Assembly: GCA_020055645.1 (NCBI GenBank)
Contig: CM034547.1
Coordinates: 62,717,884 to 62,781,883 of the forward strand
DNA length: 64,000 nucleotides
Direction of reading: 5' to 3'
Source of the DNA: Tomocerus qinae
Taxonomy: Eukaryota > Arthropoda > Collembola > Entomobryomorpha > Tomoceridae
Shown here: one piece after another, positions 23,936 to 37,200 of the stretch
Position numbering within the stretch: position 1 is the stretch's first letter
Layout: each line of letters opens with the position of its first letter
Made by a program: the position numbers and the translations under genes
The notes under the pieces: generated by a model
What the model was told of the DNA's origin: nothing
Seen by the model: only the letters and a program-made list of their open reading frames with translations
The model's database searches: none

Positions 23936-25515
23936 CTTACTAGGCCAGCAGTACTGCTTTTAAATTTCAAAAGATTTCCGTGTCAATATTTTTTGTTTAA
24001 TTTTGAATTACGCTAATATTAACCCAGAGTGTTGTTCATTGTTTTATGTAATATGCATTTCATACGCACTTACGCATTTTACATTTGGGGGCACCCTACC
24101 ACACGTACAGACATATATAGACAGGTATATTATTGCTTTATCAATTCTACGATTATAATATAGAGATACTCAAGAAATCTACTACAGAAATATTATTTTT
24201 TTAATAATTCCATGTTATTGAAACTACAACGTAGTATTATTAAAATAGAAAAGTGGATTATATCGATAATTAGGTATTAAATGCAAAAGGCTCATGGTTC
24301 TCGAAGGAACTAATAGTGAATTACTACTATTGTTTTTGCTTTGTTTTCACTGGCAATAATATTATTTTCATTTATTACTTACTAGAATGTAAAACTAAGT
24401 TGTAGTTGTTAAATACTTTATTATAGGTAAGAGCTTATACACGAATCAACCAAAATGTAATCTAATACAGTCATATATTAAAACAGATAATCTACGATTA
24501 ATGAATTCTAATTCCTTGCTCCACGCTGGTTCAGTGAATTCACTAATTTGTATTCAACTAACCTGTGCCCATATTTCTGTTATCCATTTGATATAAGTTT
24601 GTGTATCATGCATGCGAATGCTATTGAGCTCTGCTAATTATTGCTCCATTATTTGCACAATTGCACATGTAATACTGGTTTACAGAACAATTTTCCTTTA
24701 AAGAATTCTTTATTGCTTATTCTAGGATAACAATCTATATCGCCGACATAGGTACGTAAAATACAGAAAATAGTCTAGAGTTCGTTAGAACAAATCACCT
24801 TTGCAACCTTGTAGGTAAGGTCACACTGACCAAAGTTCATGGACAGAGACGAGTTGGTAGAGATCCAATATTGGTCATTATGGTCATTTTTAATAACAGT
24901 AAAAGTAGGCATATATAAGGCATACCTCCGTAATAATATAACATTTTCCATTTATGAATGTCTTAACTACATGAATAAATGAAGGTCTTGGTTAGTAGTA
25001 GATACAATTTGCAGAATAGTCTATTGCGTAAAATAGTGACAACCCGTCTCACTTTTATGTAAACAAAACTATGATTTTATGATATTATTTTAACTTAACA
25101 TTGATATTTACTTTAAAACTTCATTGATAGTAAGAGTTACTTCAAAAGCAATAGGTTATAACTATAACTATATACTTAAATATTGAATACGTTGTATTAT
25201 TATTCTAACACACATATTTACATATTCTTTCACGGTTATCTTTGACACATATTCATAGGTACTGTTTCTCGCTATTAGAAGACATACACATACATAAACC
25301 TATTAGCTAAGTACTCAATACCACAAAGTTTATCATCATTATTGTCATTTAGCATTGATTCATTCACAGTGCTATCATCAGTTATAGTACATTAGAAGAG
25401 GAATTCTGAAGTTTTTGGTCTCTCGAAAAGTCTTAATTTTGCTAATGTAATACCTTGAAACCCAATAATACTGCTAGTACATTTCTTCACTCATTACATC
25501 AAAAATTCTTCTTTT
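23936..25515. other. Intergenic, no gene recognised
   Basis: AT-rich spacer downstream of the acyl-CoA synthetase. A stretch at about 24095-24170 (CCCTACCACACGTACA, then ATTGCTTTATCAA and CGATTATAATATA) also occurs at 48231-48290, so a dispersed repeat is present. Nothing else was recognised. Confidence 0.45.
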
Positions 25516-28500
25516 TTACAATTTTAATAATTTCACAGTTTCTTCCCGCATTCTGAACTTCTGGACCTTGCCGAGTGGAGTACGGGGGAAGTCCTCTCTG
25601 AAGATGATGTACTTCGGTATTTTAAAATGAGATATCTAAATCATGCAACAAAAAGAGAATAGAAAAATCTTAAAGCAATTGTAAAAATTAGAAATACTTC
25701 CTACGCTTTCGTGTAACATGTCAAGTATTTATCAACTAATAGTCGCGTCATTCTTCTTACTTACGAAAAGCTCGTTTAGATTCATTTACCTGTTTTTTAC
25801 AAAAACCCTTCACTTCTTCTACTGTCAACACTTTATCAGTTTTAACTTGAATCCAAGCTGCAGGTTCCTCTCCCATGCGATCGTCCGGAACTCCAAAAAC
25901 TTGAGCTTCTTCGATACTCGGGTGCAATTTTAACAAATCTTCAACTTCTCTTGGGTAAATATTTTCACCTCCTCTGTTTACCATCTCTTTAATGCGACCT
26001 ACCACTCTCGCATGACCACTCTCAAGCATAACAAACAGATCTCTGGAAAAGTAAAATAATATGTATTATGTAAAAAGATTTTTTTGTTTTACCGGCTGCA
26101 CAAAAATTGAGTACAGTAGCAGTAATTCTCGTACCCTGTGTGGAACCATTTTGACGATTCCAGTACTTCTGATGTTTTTTCAGGTTCTCCCCAATATCCA
26201 TTCATTGTGCTGTAACCTCGGACGCACAATTCTCCTTCCTGACCAATTGGCACTACACTTCCTCTTTTGTTAACGACTTTGACCTAGACCATAAATTGTA
26301 TGTATGTAAATCATTTGTATTTTTAAATAAATAATACGTTTTAGTAGCTTTTACTTCTCTGTATCCGATAACCCGATTATGCTTTTAATTACCCAAGTGT
26401 CGAAATAATATTCATACTCTATACTCACTCCTCATTACACAGTACTCATTGCTACAACTAAATGCCATATCATAATATCATATGCCATATCGTATCATCA
26501 ATATTAATACTACAGTTAAAAAAGCTTACTTCAATATGTTCTCCAGGAAATCCAGCAGTACTACTTGTAATGTTATCAGAATCTGATGGGATGCTCTGGT
26601 ATGCTGAACCAATTTCGGTCATTCCATAGTTATTCTAAAAACCAATGGTATACTTTACGAAAATTCACTAATCCTAAAGCACTTTTTAACTGTTAACTAA
26701 CGAATGTACAATATTCCAGGCTTTCTGTATATATTTCGAAGATTTCAGAAACAATGCAAAAATTGATTATAATAATAAGTAGCATAAGTACTTACTGAAA
26801 CAAATTGAATTAACAATTTCTCCTTCATTTCATGAATTAATTTTTCAGAACAGGTTGCGCCTCCGGTAATTGCTATTTTTAATGTCGTCACTTGAAAATT
26901 ATGGTGGTCGACAACTTTTAAAATGTCTGTGAACATTGTCGGAGTTCCTGCCAAAATGGTGCATCTACAGAAGACAAGTCAGTATAATGAAAGTAAAGAA
27001 ACCATTTAGCAGATTGTCGAATTTGCTAATGAACCTAATAATTTGGCTAAATTGTGTAGTAGCACGAAATATGTGATCCAGTAACTAATACCCTAATACT
27101 ACATTATAATATTTGCTATGGCCCGATGGAGACACAGAAAAATATCTATCTAATAATGTACATTATTAATGAGTTTTTCAACATCCTAAATAAAAAGCAG
27201 TAAATATTTGAATAGAAAATTGTGGATTTCCATTCCCATTTTCAAAAATATGTTCCAATAGATAATTACTGGAATGTGACACATATAGATACTGTACAGT
27301 TATTTCCGATAAAATTTTACAGAAATAATTTATATGTAATACAGCCTGTGTGCAGGCATAAAAATCGCCAGCAAATCTTGTACCTTTCAGATATAGTGGT
27401 CTCCACAATAGTTTTCGGGTCGTATCCATATGATGGAAGAATTAGGGTAGTGCCATAAAATAATGAGGCGATAGCCCCGACCTGGCATCCATAAACGTGA
27501 AATAAGGGCACAGGAAGGCACATCTTGTCCTGGTTTAAAACATCATCATAATTTGCATTTTTAAGTATTTAGCAGGGACTTAATCACTTGATAAAATAAT
27601 AAATGTTCAATACTTGATGACTCAGAAGCAGTCGTTTACCCACGAAAACTCCATTATTGACAAGACTATGATGAGAAATCATCGCTGCTTTCGGACTACC
27701 TGTTGTCCCCTAAAAATTAAATTACTATTTAATATTTATTACGTATTTGTAAAAACTCGGGTAGCAAAGTAGGCAGACAACACTTACAGAGGTAAAGAAA
27801 AGGGCACAGATATCATCAAACTGAACATTTAAAGTGTCCAAATGACTTGCCAATATGTTGCTAGCTCCCATACTCATTATTTGAGCAAAAGAAAACGTCC
27901 CACTGAAATGCATTAAAAAATGCAATCATATTTTGGTTTTTGCGTTCGCTGACCTAATTGCAATTGTGCAATTCCTACTCTATTTCTATTCGCCATTTAA
28001 AGAAATAGAGTAGGAATTCATGTTGAAAAATTTTAAGCTGTTTGAAATTCAAATTAACCTTAATTCAGGTTCGACGGAAATAACAATTTCTAATTCCGGG
28101 GCCTGTACGCTTCTTAGCCTTCCCGGTGGCAAAGTAGCAATCTCCGGGACAGATCTCACAAGAATATCATAAAAGTTTTGGTGACGAAATTGTCGTCCGA
28201 TGACAATTCCCCGTACACCAACTTTATTCAAACAATAAAGCAGCTCACGGCACTGATAAGCAGCGTTAATTGGTACCTTTGAGAATAAAGACATGAATTA
28301 TAAGCTCAATGTCAATTTAGAAGCTGAAAAGTCATTCATGATTCATTAAAGACCTAATTTACTTGTTACACAACCCGCAAAGTTTGCAAAGAGTGTTTGC
28401 ATAGAAAATAAAATTTATTATTACCAAGATTAACCCTGATTTCCACGCAGCCATTTGAGTCAAATAGTATTCGTATGTATTGACACTCCAAAGTGCCAAC

Positions 28501-28906
28501 CTATCTCCTCTCTGTAGACCCAGTGCCAAAAATCCACGAGCTAAATCTTCAATCTTAACAAACGAAACAAAATTATTCCAACAATACTCGTAGTAGTGTA
28601 CACTTTACTACTTAACACCAACCGAGTTTGCATTGTGGTAGAAAGTTGTTATTTAATAACACTAAGTCGATAGTTAGTGCTGTATAAATATATTTGTTTC
28701 ATTTGCTTGATATTTCACAAACCTCTAGCTTTAGCTGGTGGAATGTTTTTCGTATGTTTTGAAACGGGACGACTATCCCTTCTCTATCTCCATATTTAAA
28801 GGCAGCATTGTCAATCAGTTGCCCAAGTGTCAAGCCAAGAAGTGGAGACTCTCCAACAATGTTGACGTAACTCAATTTGCGCCTTGTCTCATTCTCATGA
28901 AGATAG
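25516..28906 (-). CDS. Acyl-CoA synthetase, ACSF2-like; first exon not found
   Basis: ATP-dependent fatty acyl-CoA ligase of the ANL superfamily, closest to mitochondrial medium-chain ACSF2. Minus-strand exons: 28906-28723, 28553-28425, 28276-28059, 27902-27788, 27709-27614, 27529-27384, 26964-26796, 26634-26530, 26283-26135, 26042-25790, 25635-25516. Landmarks in order: [23 protein letters not shown] (P-loop, split by an intron after TS); [37 protein letters not shown] (A5 motif); [15 protein letters not shown] (A7); [16 protein letters not shown] (hinge and A8); [10 protein letters not shown]; and [13 protein letters not shown] with the A10 lysine. The first listed exon begins after a splice acceptor and has no Met, so the exon with the expected mitochondrial presequence lies further upstream and was not identified. 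Confidence 0.88.
27970..28018. repeat. Perfect 18-bp hairpin in an acyl-CoA synthetase intron
   Basis: AATTCCTACTCTATTTCT at 27970-27987 is exactly complementary to 28001-28018, with a 13-base loop. It lies within the intron between the exons at 28059 and 27902. It may be a tiny MITE remnant or an RNA hairpin; nothing else supports a function. Confidence 0.6.
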
Positions 28907-31896
28907 CTTTATAAAGTTATTCATTTGTACCATTATCTGATTAAGTATACATTTATTATGATTTTCAGGGACAAAGGCATTTGAAATTGCAAATTGAGAA
29001 ACCAAAGAAAATCTTTTTTACCAGCCTAATCAGCCTAACACAGAATTAAGCTACCAATTAGTGGGTGGCTAATGAGATTAATTCTTGTGTTTATTTTTAC
29101 ACATACATATCTTCATCATGCTAAATAATTACGCATCCTTGCTACTGGCCTAATGTTACAATAATAGAAAGGAATTAAACGGACCATAAGATGCGTGTCT
29201 TGGCTTAGAGTACTAGCTTTAAAAGATTTTATCAATCTAAAATGTATAAGTATAATTGCATTTAGAGTATTATTGTTGATTTTTGTTGTTTGACAATTTG
29301 GGATAGTATACACAAGTTTACTTTATTGTTGACTTGTTCAAAAAGTGCATAGTTTAGAATTCATTGCATGTGCGAATTTTGTAGCAGACAAGTTTCTGTG
29401 CTGAGCAGAGCGGAATTCATTGAGTAAATGAATGAATGAAGATATTTGTATAATAATTGCACTATAACAGTGAGATAGTGCAAATTCGAGACAAGCTTTA
29501 CTTGGGTACAATTCATTCATACGATATAATCTGCAATCCTACACAACTATAGTAGTGTCCTAGGTATATATTATTATGTAGTCGTAGTCGTAGTACATAA
29601 ATAGGACACATTACCGCTTACAAATTACAATATGCCGACTTCCTACAAGTTTCTCTTTTCATCCTATTTGGTAAAGTATTGATAGCTATAGTACAGTAAT
29701 GCATAATATGTATAATGTGGGACAAAATAATCGATAATTGATATGGTGCAATAGAGCAATAACTTAAGAATACGGAATCGAGAGCAAATAAATATTCTGT
29801 AATGATTATGTAGATTATGTCATATTCACCGGTGGTAAGTCCAAAAGTCTTTGTATAGGTACCATGTACAGATTCATAGCATGTTATATACATCAGTAAA
29901 TGTTAAGGAGTACTTATTTTCGAATAGACGATATTATAAATATTATAATAGCATACATTATAGACAGTAGTATAACACTACCTTCATCAATCTGTACTTC
30001 CAATCAATAGTATTTACATTCTGATCTGAATAGAACAATTCGCCTATGTTGTGTAGTAGGGAGAACCGAATATTATATGATATCCCTTATATATACAGTC
30101 AAGAAGTTGATTCACTCTTCTACTTTTTATTTGCCTTATTCGAATGGTCCGATGAATTTTCTATTTTACTTTAATTTCAGTAGATAAAGGAAGGATAAAG
30201 ATGAATAAAGTATGGCACTTTTCTTATAGGGGTAGTGATAATTTTATGCATAATATGAATCCATATTTACAATTCTTCGGGGTCTATAAATTAACTACCA
30301 ATAGGTTAGATTGGCTTGGCTGGATATAGGCTTACAAAAATCATAAAATAGATGTTACCTGCAATAGCTGGTGTTAAAATCCAATGTTCTCATTATGACT
30401 TTGTCACATACGCATTACACTACACCACTTTAAATTGGAAATTGCAATTCGTAATCTATGACGATATCTTCTATTGAGAACTTTAGACTTAATCCTACTT
30501 TGTCCCTACAATTTCAGTTATTTACCTGTTCTCAATTAAGTGCTAGTAATTGCTTGCACCCATGCAATGTAAACTATTAGTCTATCACAAATGACCAATT
30601 CGTTAAATTTGAATTATTTTTGTTCACTTGGCTATTTTTGATTGAAAAATGACGAAATAAACCTATCAATCAGAAAAAATCAAAAGTGATCAAAAGAACA
30701 ATTCTTAGTCAAATGCTACAAACCGAATATTAGTTCATGATTACATTGTTGTCTTTAAATATACTTGGCAGGGTGAGTGGGAAACCCCACTCTACCTACT
30801 CGTTACATAGCATCTTCGTTTTCACACAAGTATTGCACCAATCTTCGTCTTAATATTGTAATGCATATTGTATAGAGTCAAGTCAGAGTACTAGACAGAG
30901 CTTTTATATCATATTGGAAGTGCAATATTCAGGAATTACTTAAGCGAGGTGGGGTTCTCATATCCAATGTTTACAATTGACCAGCAAAGTTAAATAAGTT
31001 GTGTTCTCAGTACACTGCTGTACAATGTGCCCTTTTACAATGTACACTGCGCATTGTTTGTGTTACTTTGTTAAACTGCGTACGTACTGTACAAGTTGGG
31101 TTTCTCACATAATATAGACAGAGCTAAAGGGCAGAAAAAGTGCATGCATAAAAATGCAGAAGCAACATTCAGCAACTGTGAAAAAAGTGTTGTTGTTTTA
31201 TAAATAAATAGAATGGAACTTGTCTATTTTTTATGTTATTTAGGACTTAGTGAATGTAATTACCCACACTGTGTTCATGGACTATGCTCTCCTTATAAAA
31301 TGCGGGTTGTAGGGTGGAGGGTCCTTCTTTACGGTGAGAAAAGGTTTTAATTGTGGGATTTACTGCTACATTAGTTTGATGTCCCTTTTTTGTCGTTCAT
31401 TCTTTTTCTTATATGAAAGTGTATCGAATTAAATTGGTGTCATGTTTGCTGCCAAGTGGATTATCCAGATCCAATCCCAACCATGCAGACACATTAATGA
31501 GAAAATATAGTTTAAATGTAGAATATCCGTACATGTTACATATAGACAAAAGAATTTTGTCAGAAGTATCATTTATTCAGAATTATTTGAATTGGTTAGA
31601 GCAGCTGATGTCGGTGAGTCAAAACTCAAAACAGTTAAAAGTTACAGCAAAGTTCCAATAGTATGCTAAACCAGACTTTCGCTATTTCACAATGTATTCT
31701 CGGAAGAATTACTCATGCGAAAATCGCCAAAAAGGAAGTTAAAAGCATTCTTGTAGTCGTTGTAATATTTAAGGCCCTATAAAAGTCAGCTTAAGGTACG
31801 AAAGGATTTAAATGATCTACGTTTCATTTCACAATAGCTTCAATGTGGCACCACACACAAAAAAATCCCCTTTTAATTTAACTACGGATGTATAGA
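28907..31896. other. Gene-poor spacer upstream of the acyl-CoA synthetase
   Basis: No confident exon. The missing first exon of the minus-strand synthetase should be here or further right. A frame at 31413-31661 starts with ATG but shows no recognisable domain. No repeats were identified by eye. Confidence 0.4.
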
Positions 31897-32107
31897 TTTT
31901 TGGGATTAGTGCATTCCGTACTTAAATTTTTGTTATAACTCAATAACGAAAGCTTGTACGTATATACTTGATTTACCAATATTTCTTATCCTAATAAGAT
32001 CTATCTGTTTGATTTTAAGTACATTGGTACTTAAATAATGTATATCCCCGGTTAATTTTAGTACGTACGTACTAAAACTAAATGGGGATATCACTAGTCC
32101 CAAAATT
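31897..32107. mobile_element. Short TIR element (MITE-like) with central palindrome
   Basis: The outer ends TTTTGGGATTAGTG (about 31897) and CACTAGTCCCAAAA (about 32089-32105) are inverted repeats. The interior has a second inverted repeat at about 32043-32092 around GTACGTACGTAC, with TATCCCC and GGGGATA at its edges. No target-site duplication was defined, so the boundaries are approximate. Confidence 0.45.
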
Positions 32108-32263
32108 CGGTACACCCGTATTTAAAGCTGCATTTTATTTTTTTCAGTGCATGCCCCACTGCACTACTAAACGACCCCCATTGATCCTGCGGTGAGTTTT
32201 TGAAAATTATGCAAGAACTTGAGAATTACTTTGTTACCTTTGCCCGATGAAGTAAGCGGTTTG

Positions 32264-33188
32264 CATCTGGAATACATTTGAGCATCTGCACCTGCTCAAA
32301 TGTATCCGGCTACCTTTGAGCACTTGTAGAGCACCCAGAGCAGCTGCTGAAATGTAGCCGGATACCTTTGAGCAACCACGGAGCAGCTGTTCAAATATAT
32401 CCAGTTACCTTTGAGCACATCTAGAGCACCCAGAGACAGAGAGCATGAAGTCACCCGACGATGATCATTTAATGATCAATTAATAAATTGTAATTTTGAA
32501 TTTATTTTTGTAATTTTGAACTTATTTTTGTAATTTTGACCTTATTTTTGTAATTTTGAATTTATTTTTGTAATTTTGAACTTATTTTTGTAATTTTGAA
32601 CTTATTTTTGTAATTTTGAACTTATTTTTGTAATTTTGAACTTATTTTTGTAATTTTGAACTTATTTTTGTAATTTTGAACTTATTTTTGTAATTTTGAA
32701 CTTATTTTTGTAATTTTGAACTTATTTTTGTAATTTTGAACTTATTTTTGTAATTTTGAACTTATTTTTGTAATTTTGAACTTATTTTTGTAATTTTGAA
32801 CTTATTTTTGTAATTTTGAACTTATTTTTGTAATTTTGAACTTATTTTTGTAATCTTGAACTTATTTTTGTAATTTTGAACTTATTTTTGTAATTTTGAA
32901 CTTATGTAATTTTGAATTAATTTTGCTGACAAGCAAGTTAGTTCGCTACTTGTGTCCATTTACAATTTTGTCGTTGATCATTGTCGGGTGACCTTATGTC
33001 TAATGCTTTTTTGGGTGCTCTAGAAGTGCTTAAAGGTATCTGGGTACATTTGAGCAGCTGCTCCACTGCTCCAGGGTTGCTCAAAGGTATCCGGCTACAT
33101 TTGAGCAGCTGCTCTGGGTGCTCTACAAGTCCTCAAAGGTAGCCGGATACATTTGAGCAGGTGCAGATGCTTAAATGTATCCCAGATG
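32264..33188. mobile_element. Foldback element with minisatellite core and 7-bp target duplication
   Basis: Ends CATCTGG and CCAGATG are flanked on both sides by the direct repeat CGGTTTG (32257-32263 and 33189-33195). The arms, roughly 32264-32480 and 32960-33188, are inverted copies built from smaller repeats such as GGATACATTTGAGCAGCTGC and TACCTTTGAGCA. Between them is a 20-bp tandem array (listed separately). The structure, and a target duplication of 7 bp (possibly 8), resemble foldback elements or hAT-type non-autonomous elements. No reading frame is present. It ends only 8 bp before the palindromic repeat that begins at 33204. Confidence 0.85.
32491..32918. repeat. Minisatellite, 20-bp unit, about 21 copies
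   Basis: Head-to-tail units of TAATTTTGAACTTATTTTTG. The first few copies vary (GAATTT or GACCTT in place of GAACTT); most later copies are identical, and one at about 32851 has a single T-to-C change. The homogeneity points to recent expansion. It forms the centre of the foldback element. Confidence 0.95.
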
Positions 33189-33203
33189 CGGTTTGCCTCG
33201 TTA

Positions 33204-34224
33204 TAGAGTAAATACATAAGAGACCATGCAGGCTCGGAACAAAATGTCACAGCCAAAGTTGTTACTTTCAGATTCTAATATACTTAGTGATATGAAAAAA
33301 ACAATTTCAGGATTTTTTTTGAAAACCCGCCGTTTTTAAGTTATGGCGGTTTTCCGCCTGATGTCGTTCATCTATGATTCATTTCGAAACTACTTGACCG
33401 ATTTTCATGAAACCGGCGCCATTCTGCTCGCAAACGCTTTCTTCACATGGCCCCTTTTTTAGTTTTTCAAATTTGTTTCAAAATTTTGAAAAACATTTCG
33501 AAAAATTTCGAAAAAAAACTTTTTGAACGTTTTTATTAGAACTATTATTAAATGCGATAAAAACGCTAGTTCTGACCAAAAACTCTATAGTGATTTTCAT
33601 TCATTCATTTTAATGGCTTTCTTTTTGATATATACACCCTAATTATTGAGTTTTTGGTCAGAATTAGCGTTTTTATCGCATTTAATAATAATTCTAATAA
33701 AAACGTTCAAAAAAAATTTTTTTCGAAATTTTTCGAAAGATTTTTCAAAATTTTGAAAAAAAATTGAAAAACTAAAAAAGGGGCCATGTGAGGAAAGCGT
33801 TTGCGAGCAGAATGGCGCCGGTTTCATGAAAATCGGTCAAGTAGTTTAGAAATGAATCATAGATGAACGACATAAGGCGGAAAACCGCCATAACCTAAAA
33901 ACGGCGGGTTTTCAAAAAAAATCCTGAAATTGTTTTTTTCATATCACTAAGTAGATTAGAATCTGAAAGTAACAACTTTGGCTGTGACATTTTGTTCCGA
34001 GCCTGCATGGTCTCTTATGTATTTACTCTATAGTAAAAAAACAGTTGGGACAATGAGTAATGAGGTTTGTGAATGTGGTAATGTTAAGTAAAGAAGAAAA
34101 CATTGCATTGCTTGGATTTTGCAGAGAGAAGTTTTTATCCAGCATCAAAACAATTCTGTTGTTGATGTAGTAGATAGATAGTAGATAGTTCGGTAGGATA
34201 CGACGTCTTTCGTCTACGTCGTTT
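33204..34224. mobile_element. Long palindromic repeat, copy A (1.02 kb, including 0.83 kb palindrome)
   Basis: From 33204 to about 34032 the sequence is one large inverted repeat: arms of about 380 bp, nearly identical, around a central loop near 33585-33650. The outer ends read TAGAGTAAATACATAAGAGA and its complement, so TA-flanked termini are possible. A further 190 bp to the right (34033-34224), ending in the small hairpin ACGACGT...ACGTCGT, belongs to the repeated unit because copy B at 48571-49590 contains it as well. The arms include a conserved block (AAAACCCGCCGTTTTT) and poly-A/T-rich stretches. No protein is supported; a 62-codon frame in the arm is incidental. Confidence 0.85.
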
Positions 34225-37200
34225 TTCTTCGGTATGCTTTTTAGCGAAAAACTAGTACAATAAAATAAATTATGATGTAATGTTCCATCTTAACTAGACC
34301 ATATAAAAGTTTCAGTTTTATACCCAAGGGCTGTGATATCCCTTGATGCCTGTATACTACAGACCACTATTCAGTTTTAGTTAATGTATGTTTCAATAAC
34401 TTATTTACCATCTTTTACTAATTAATTACTGCCTTTACTAATATTGGTTCCAATTTCCAATTACAAAAATCAAACATTAATCTATTCGTCCAACCACTAT
34501 CAACATCAAATCTCAAAATTTTTACATACTAAAAAAACTATCGACAAACTATATTTCGAAATTATACACTGCGTACATTTTGGATAAATGCTTATGAAAA
34601 GTAAATTACATATAATAAGTCGCAAAAACTAACCGATTTTTCCTGATGTCACGAAGTCATAATATGCAAATGTTATTCATCATGAATGAGTCATAGTCTT
34701 ACCCATGACATGACATGGCAATATGGCATGGACTGGACATACAAGCACGTATGCAGAACTGAGTTTCGGAGGGGGCTAGATTTCCAATAGATATTTTAAG
34801 GATATATATTCGCGCGTAGCGCGAAAATTTTTAGCATTTTTTGAAGGAAATGAGTCAAAAAAGGCCTAAAAATGGCAAATAATCGCGCGGAGCGCGAAAT
34901 TTTTTGCTATTTTGAGAAAAAAATTCCCTTTTTCTTGGATTTCGGGGGGGGCTTCAGCCCGTAAAGCCCATCCCTAAATACGTCCTTGTGGACATATGCT
35001 TATAAATTTTATTTTATTTTATTAATCACTTCACTTAGAACACCTTCGCTGCTGGGGAGCGCTGAGACAATTATTTTACTTTCTTAACTTGCGAAGTTCA
35101 ACTTTCGGTATATTTAGTATTACTGATGTGGCATCTAGCAGGATACTACGAACGAGAAGACCATTTTCATTGAAGGCACTCTCACCAGTTCGCACTCCCC
35201 ACTGTGTGTTATTGTTTGGTTATTCTTCATCTTCCGTTGTACATTGTTGTACAACAAAAATCATCGTAAATAGATCTCCAGAAAAAAAGTTATATTTTAT
35301 GTCAGATCCGGGCATCTAGATCTCAGTAATGACATTAAAATAATAAGATAGTTAATAAGTATTTGTTGTTCTCCAACTATCAGATTTTTGACTTTGACTC
35401 TAAAGGGCACACCGATTTGGATCTTGTCACTTGTCTACAACTTTGGGTCTATCCTTCTGTCATCTGTGTCCTGGCCCTGGCCTGACAGATCGTTTCTTAG
35501 AGATTAGAGAGCATCCAGAGTATCCTATAAACCATTGACCATCGCCATCATTCAAGTGGTTACCTTTCATATAATTTCACCTAGGTATTAGGTATGATAT
35601 TTTTTATTAGGTTTTAATTTCCAACAGCTCATAATTACCGTAAAGATTAAAGTACAGTAAGTCTTAAGTAACGCTACGGTTGAAAAGACAGTATTGTATG
35701 GGTCATTGGTGTGTGTGGCAGTCCAGTCCATTCATTATTAGTCATTGGTTTTAAAGTTTTAAAAAATCTCAAATGAATCCATGTTTCAAATAAAACATTG
35801 TTTTATTTGAAATGTGTTTTATCTGCGAATGTCAAAGGTATTGGACTCTGAAGAAGTATATACTTGACACATTTTACTTGCAGTGGCACACATTAGACAT
35901 AATTGCTATCTCGCTGTTTTCTGGTATCTGATGGATGATAAAGCAGAAATCAGCTGGCTGTAATAGATACTCAATATTGGTTGTGGACTTAATAGATCTG
36001 TCTGTAGATATTTAGGATCGCACATACTGTAATATAAACGTAACGTAATACTATTTAATATGTTTAATTATGATTTCTGTGAATGCTTTTCTTGAGGTGA
36101 TTAATTGCTGGCAACTTAAATCGGAGCTTCGGAAAAATCATTATTCGTCGAAGTACGTGACGAATGACGAAATAGGGATGAATGTGGAGCTCGTCAATTG
36201 ACAACAGTTTGCAGATGGATATGAAATCCTTGTCCACGAATAAAGAAGCCTATAAGACTACTTAAAAATAATTAACACCTTAACAAATAAGTTGTGACCT
36301 GACCTATGGAGAGATAAAATCCGAGCCATCAGCCATAGATCAAAGTGCTTCACATCCGTTCATCGATTTATGTAAACTCTGCCAACAGTCAACTGACATC
36401 CTTCAGCTGTCTTCACCAATCAAATTAGCACCGAGGGTTTTCAATTGGACAGATATCCTTACGCAACGATATTAACAACTTAATTTGCAAGACTTCAGAG
36501 ATGAAACATTTCAGCTGTTAGCTGCGAGATTCCAGCGTTTTTGAAAACATCAGCAATATTCCGTTTGTCAGATATTTTGGTTTCATTGCTAAAACCAAAG
36601 ACTTTACCTGTCAGCAGTAAGTATACAATAACAAAATGATTGTTGTTTCATAATTCATTTCCTATACACATATACCTCTATTGCCAATTATTGTATTTTT
36701 CATTCACCTAGATTTAGAATAGAACACTAAATCGTGGTGATGCCTTAAGAACACTACTTCGTATGTATAAATAAACAATTGGCACAAAAAGTTTGTTCAA
36801 CTGAAATACTAACAACTAAAGCTAAATATTTATACCTTCGATTAATATATATATTATATTATCATGTATAATATATGTATGTGATCACTGTCGATAGACG
36901 TCTTTTTCTTTAGTGAACGGTTTAAATTGATTGCAGTGGGTATGTTTTTGTACGTACCACTTACAAAATCGGGGAATATTAAAATATAGGTGGTAGTGTA
37001 CAGTGAGTGTCCCTAATTGTGATATAGTGAGATTGTTAATTAAACTATTTGAAATATTGCTAAATAGAATCAAATTAGAAACTCCGAATGCAAATTTATT
37101 CCTGATTACTATCCATGATTATATCACATATCTCGCCATAGGAGGCTCTAATATCCCTTATCTTCGGTTTAAAACCTTAACAATCAATCAACATAAAATC

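Noticed and set aside
33639-33827. 62-codon frame identical to one at 48968-49156
   Set aside because: It lies in the arm of the palindromic repeat; the identity only reflects the duplicated DNA.
35697-35731. Similarity of GGTCATTGG...CAGTCCAG to the left end of the foldback at 20553
   Set aside because: Only about 30 bp match, and part of it lies outside the inverted arms; too short to call a second copy.
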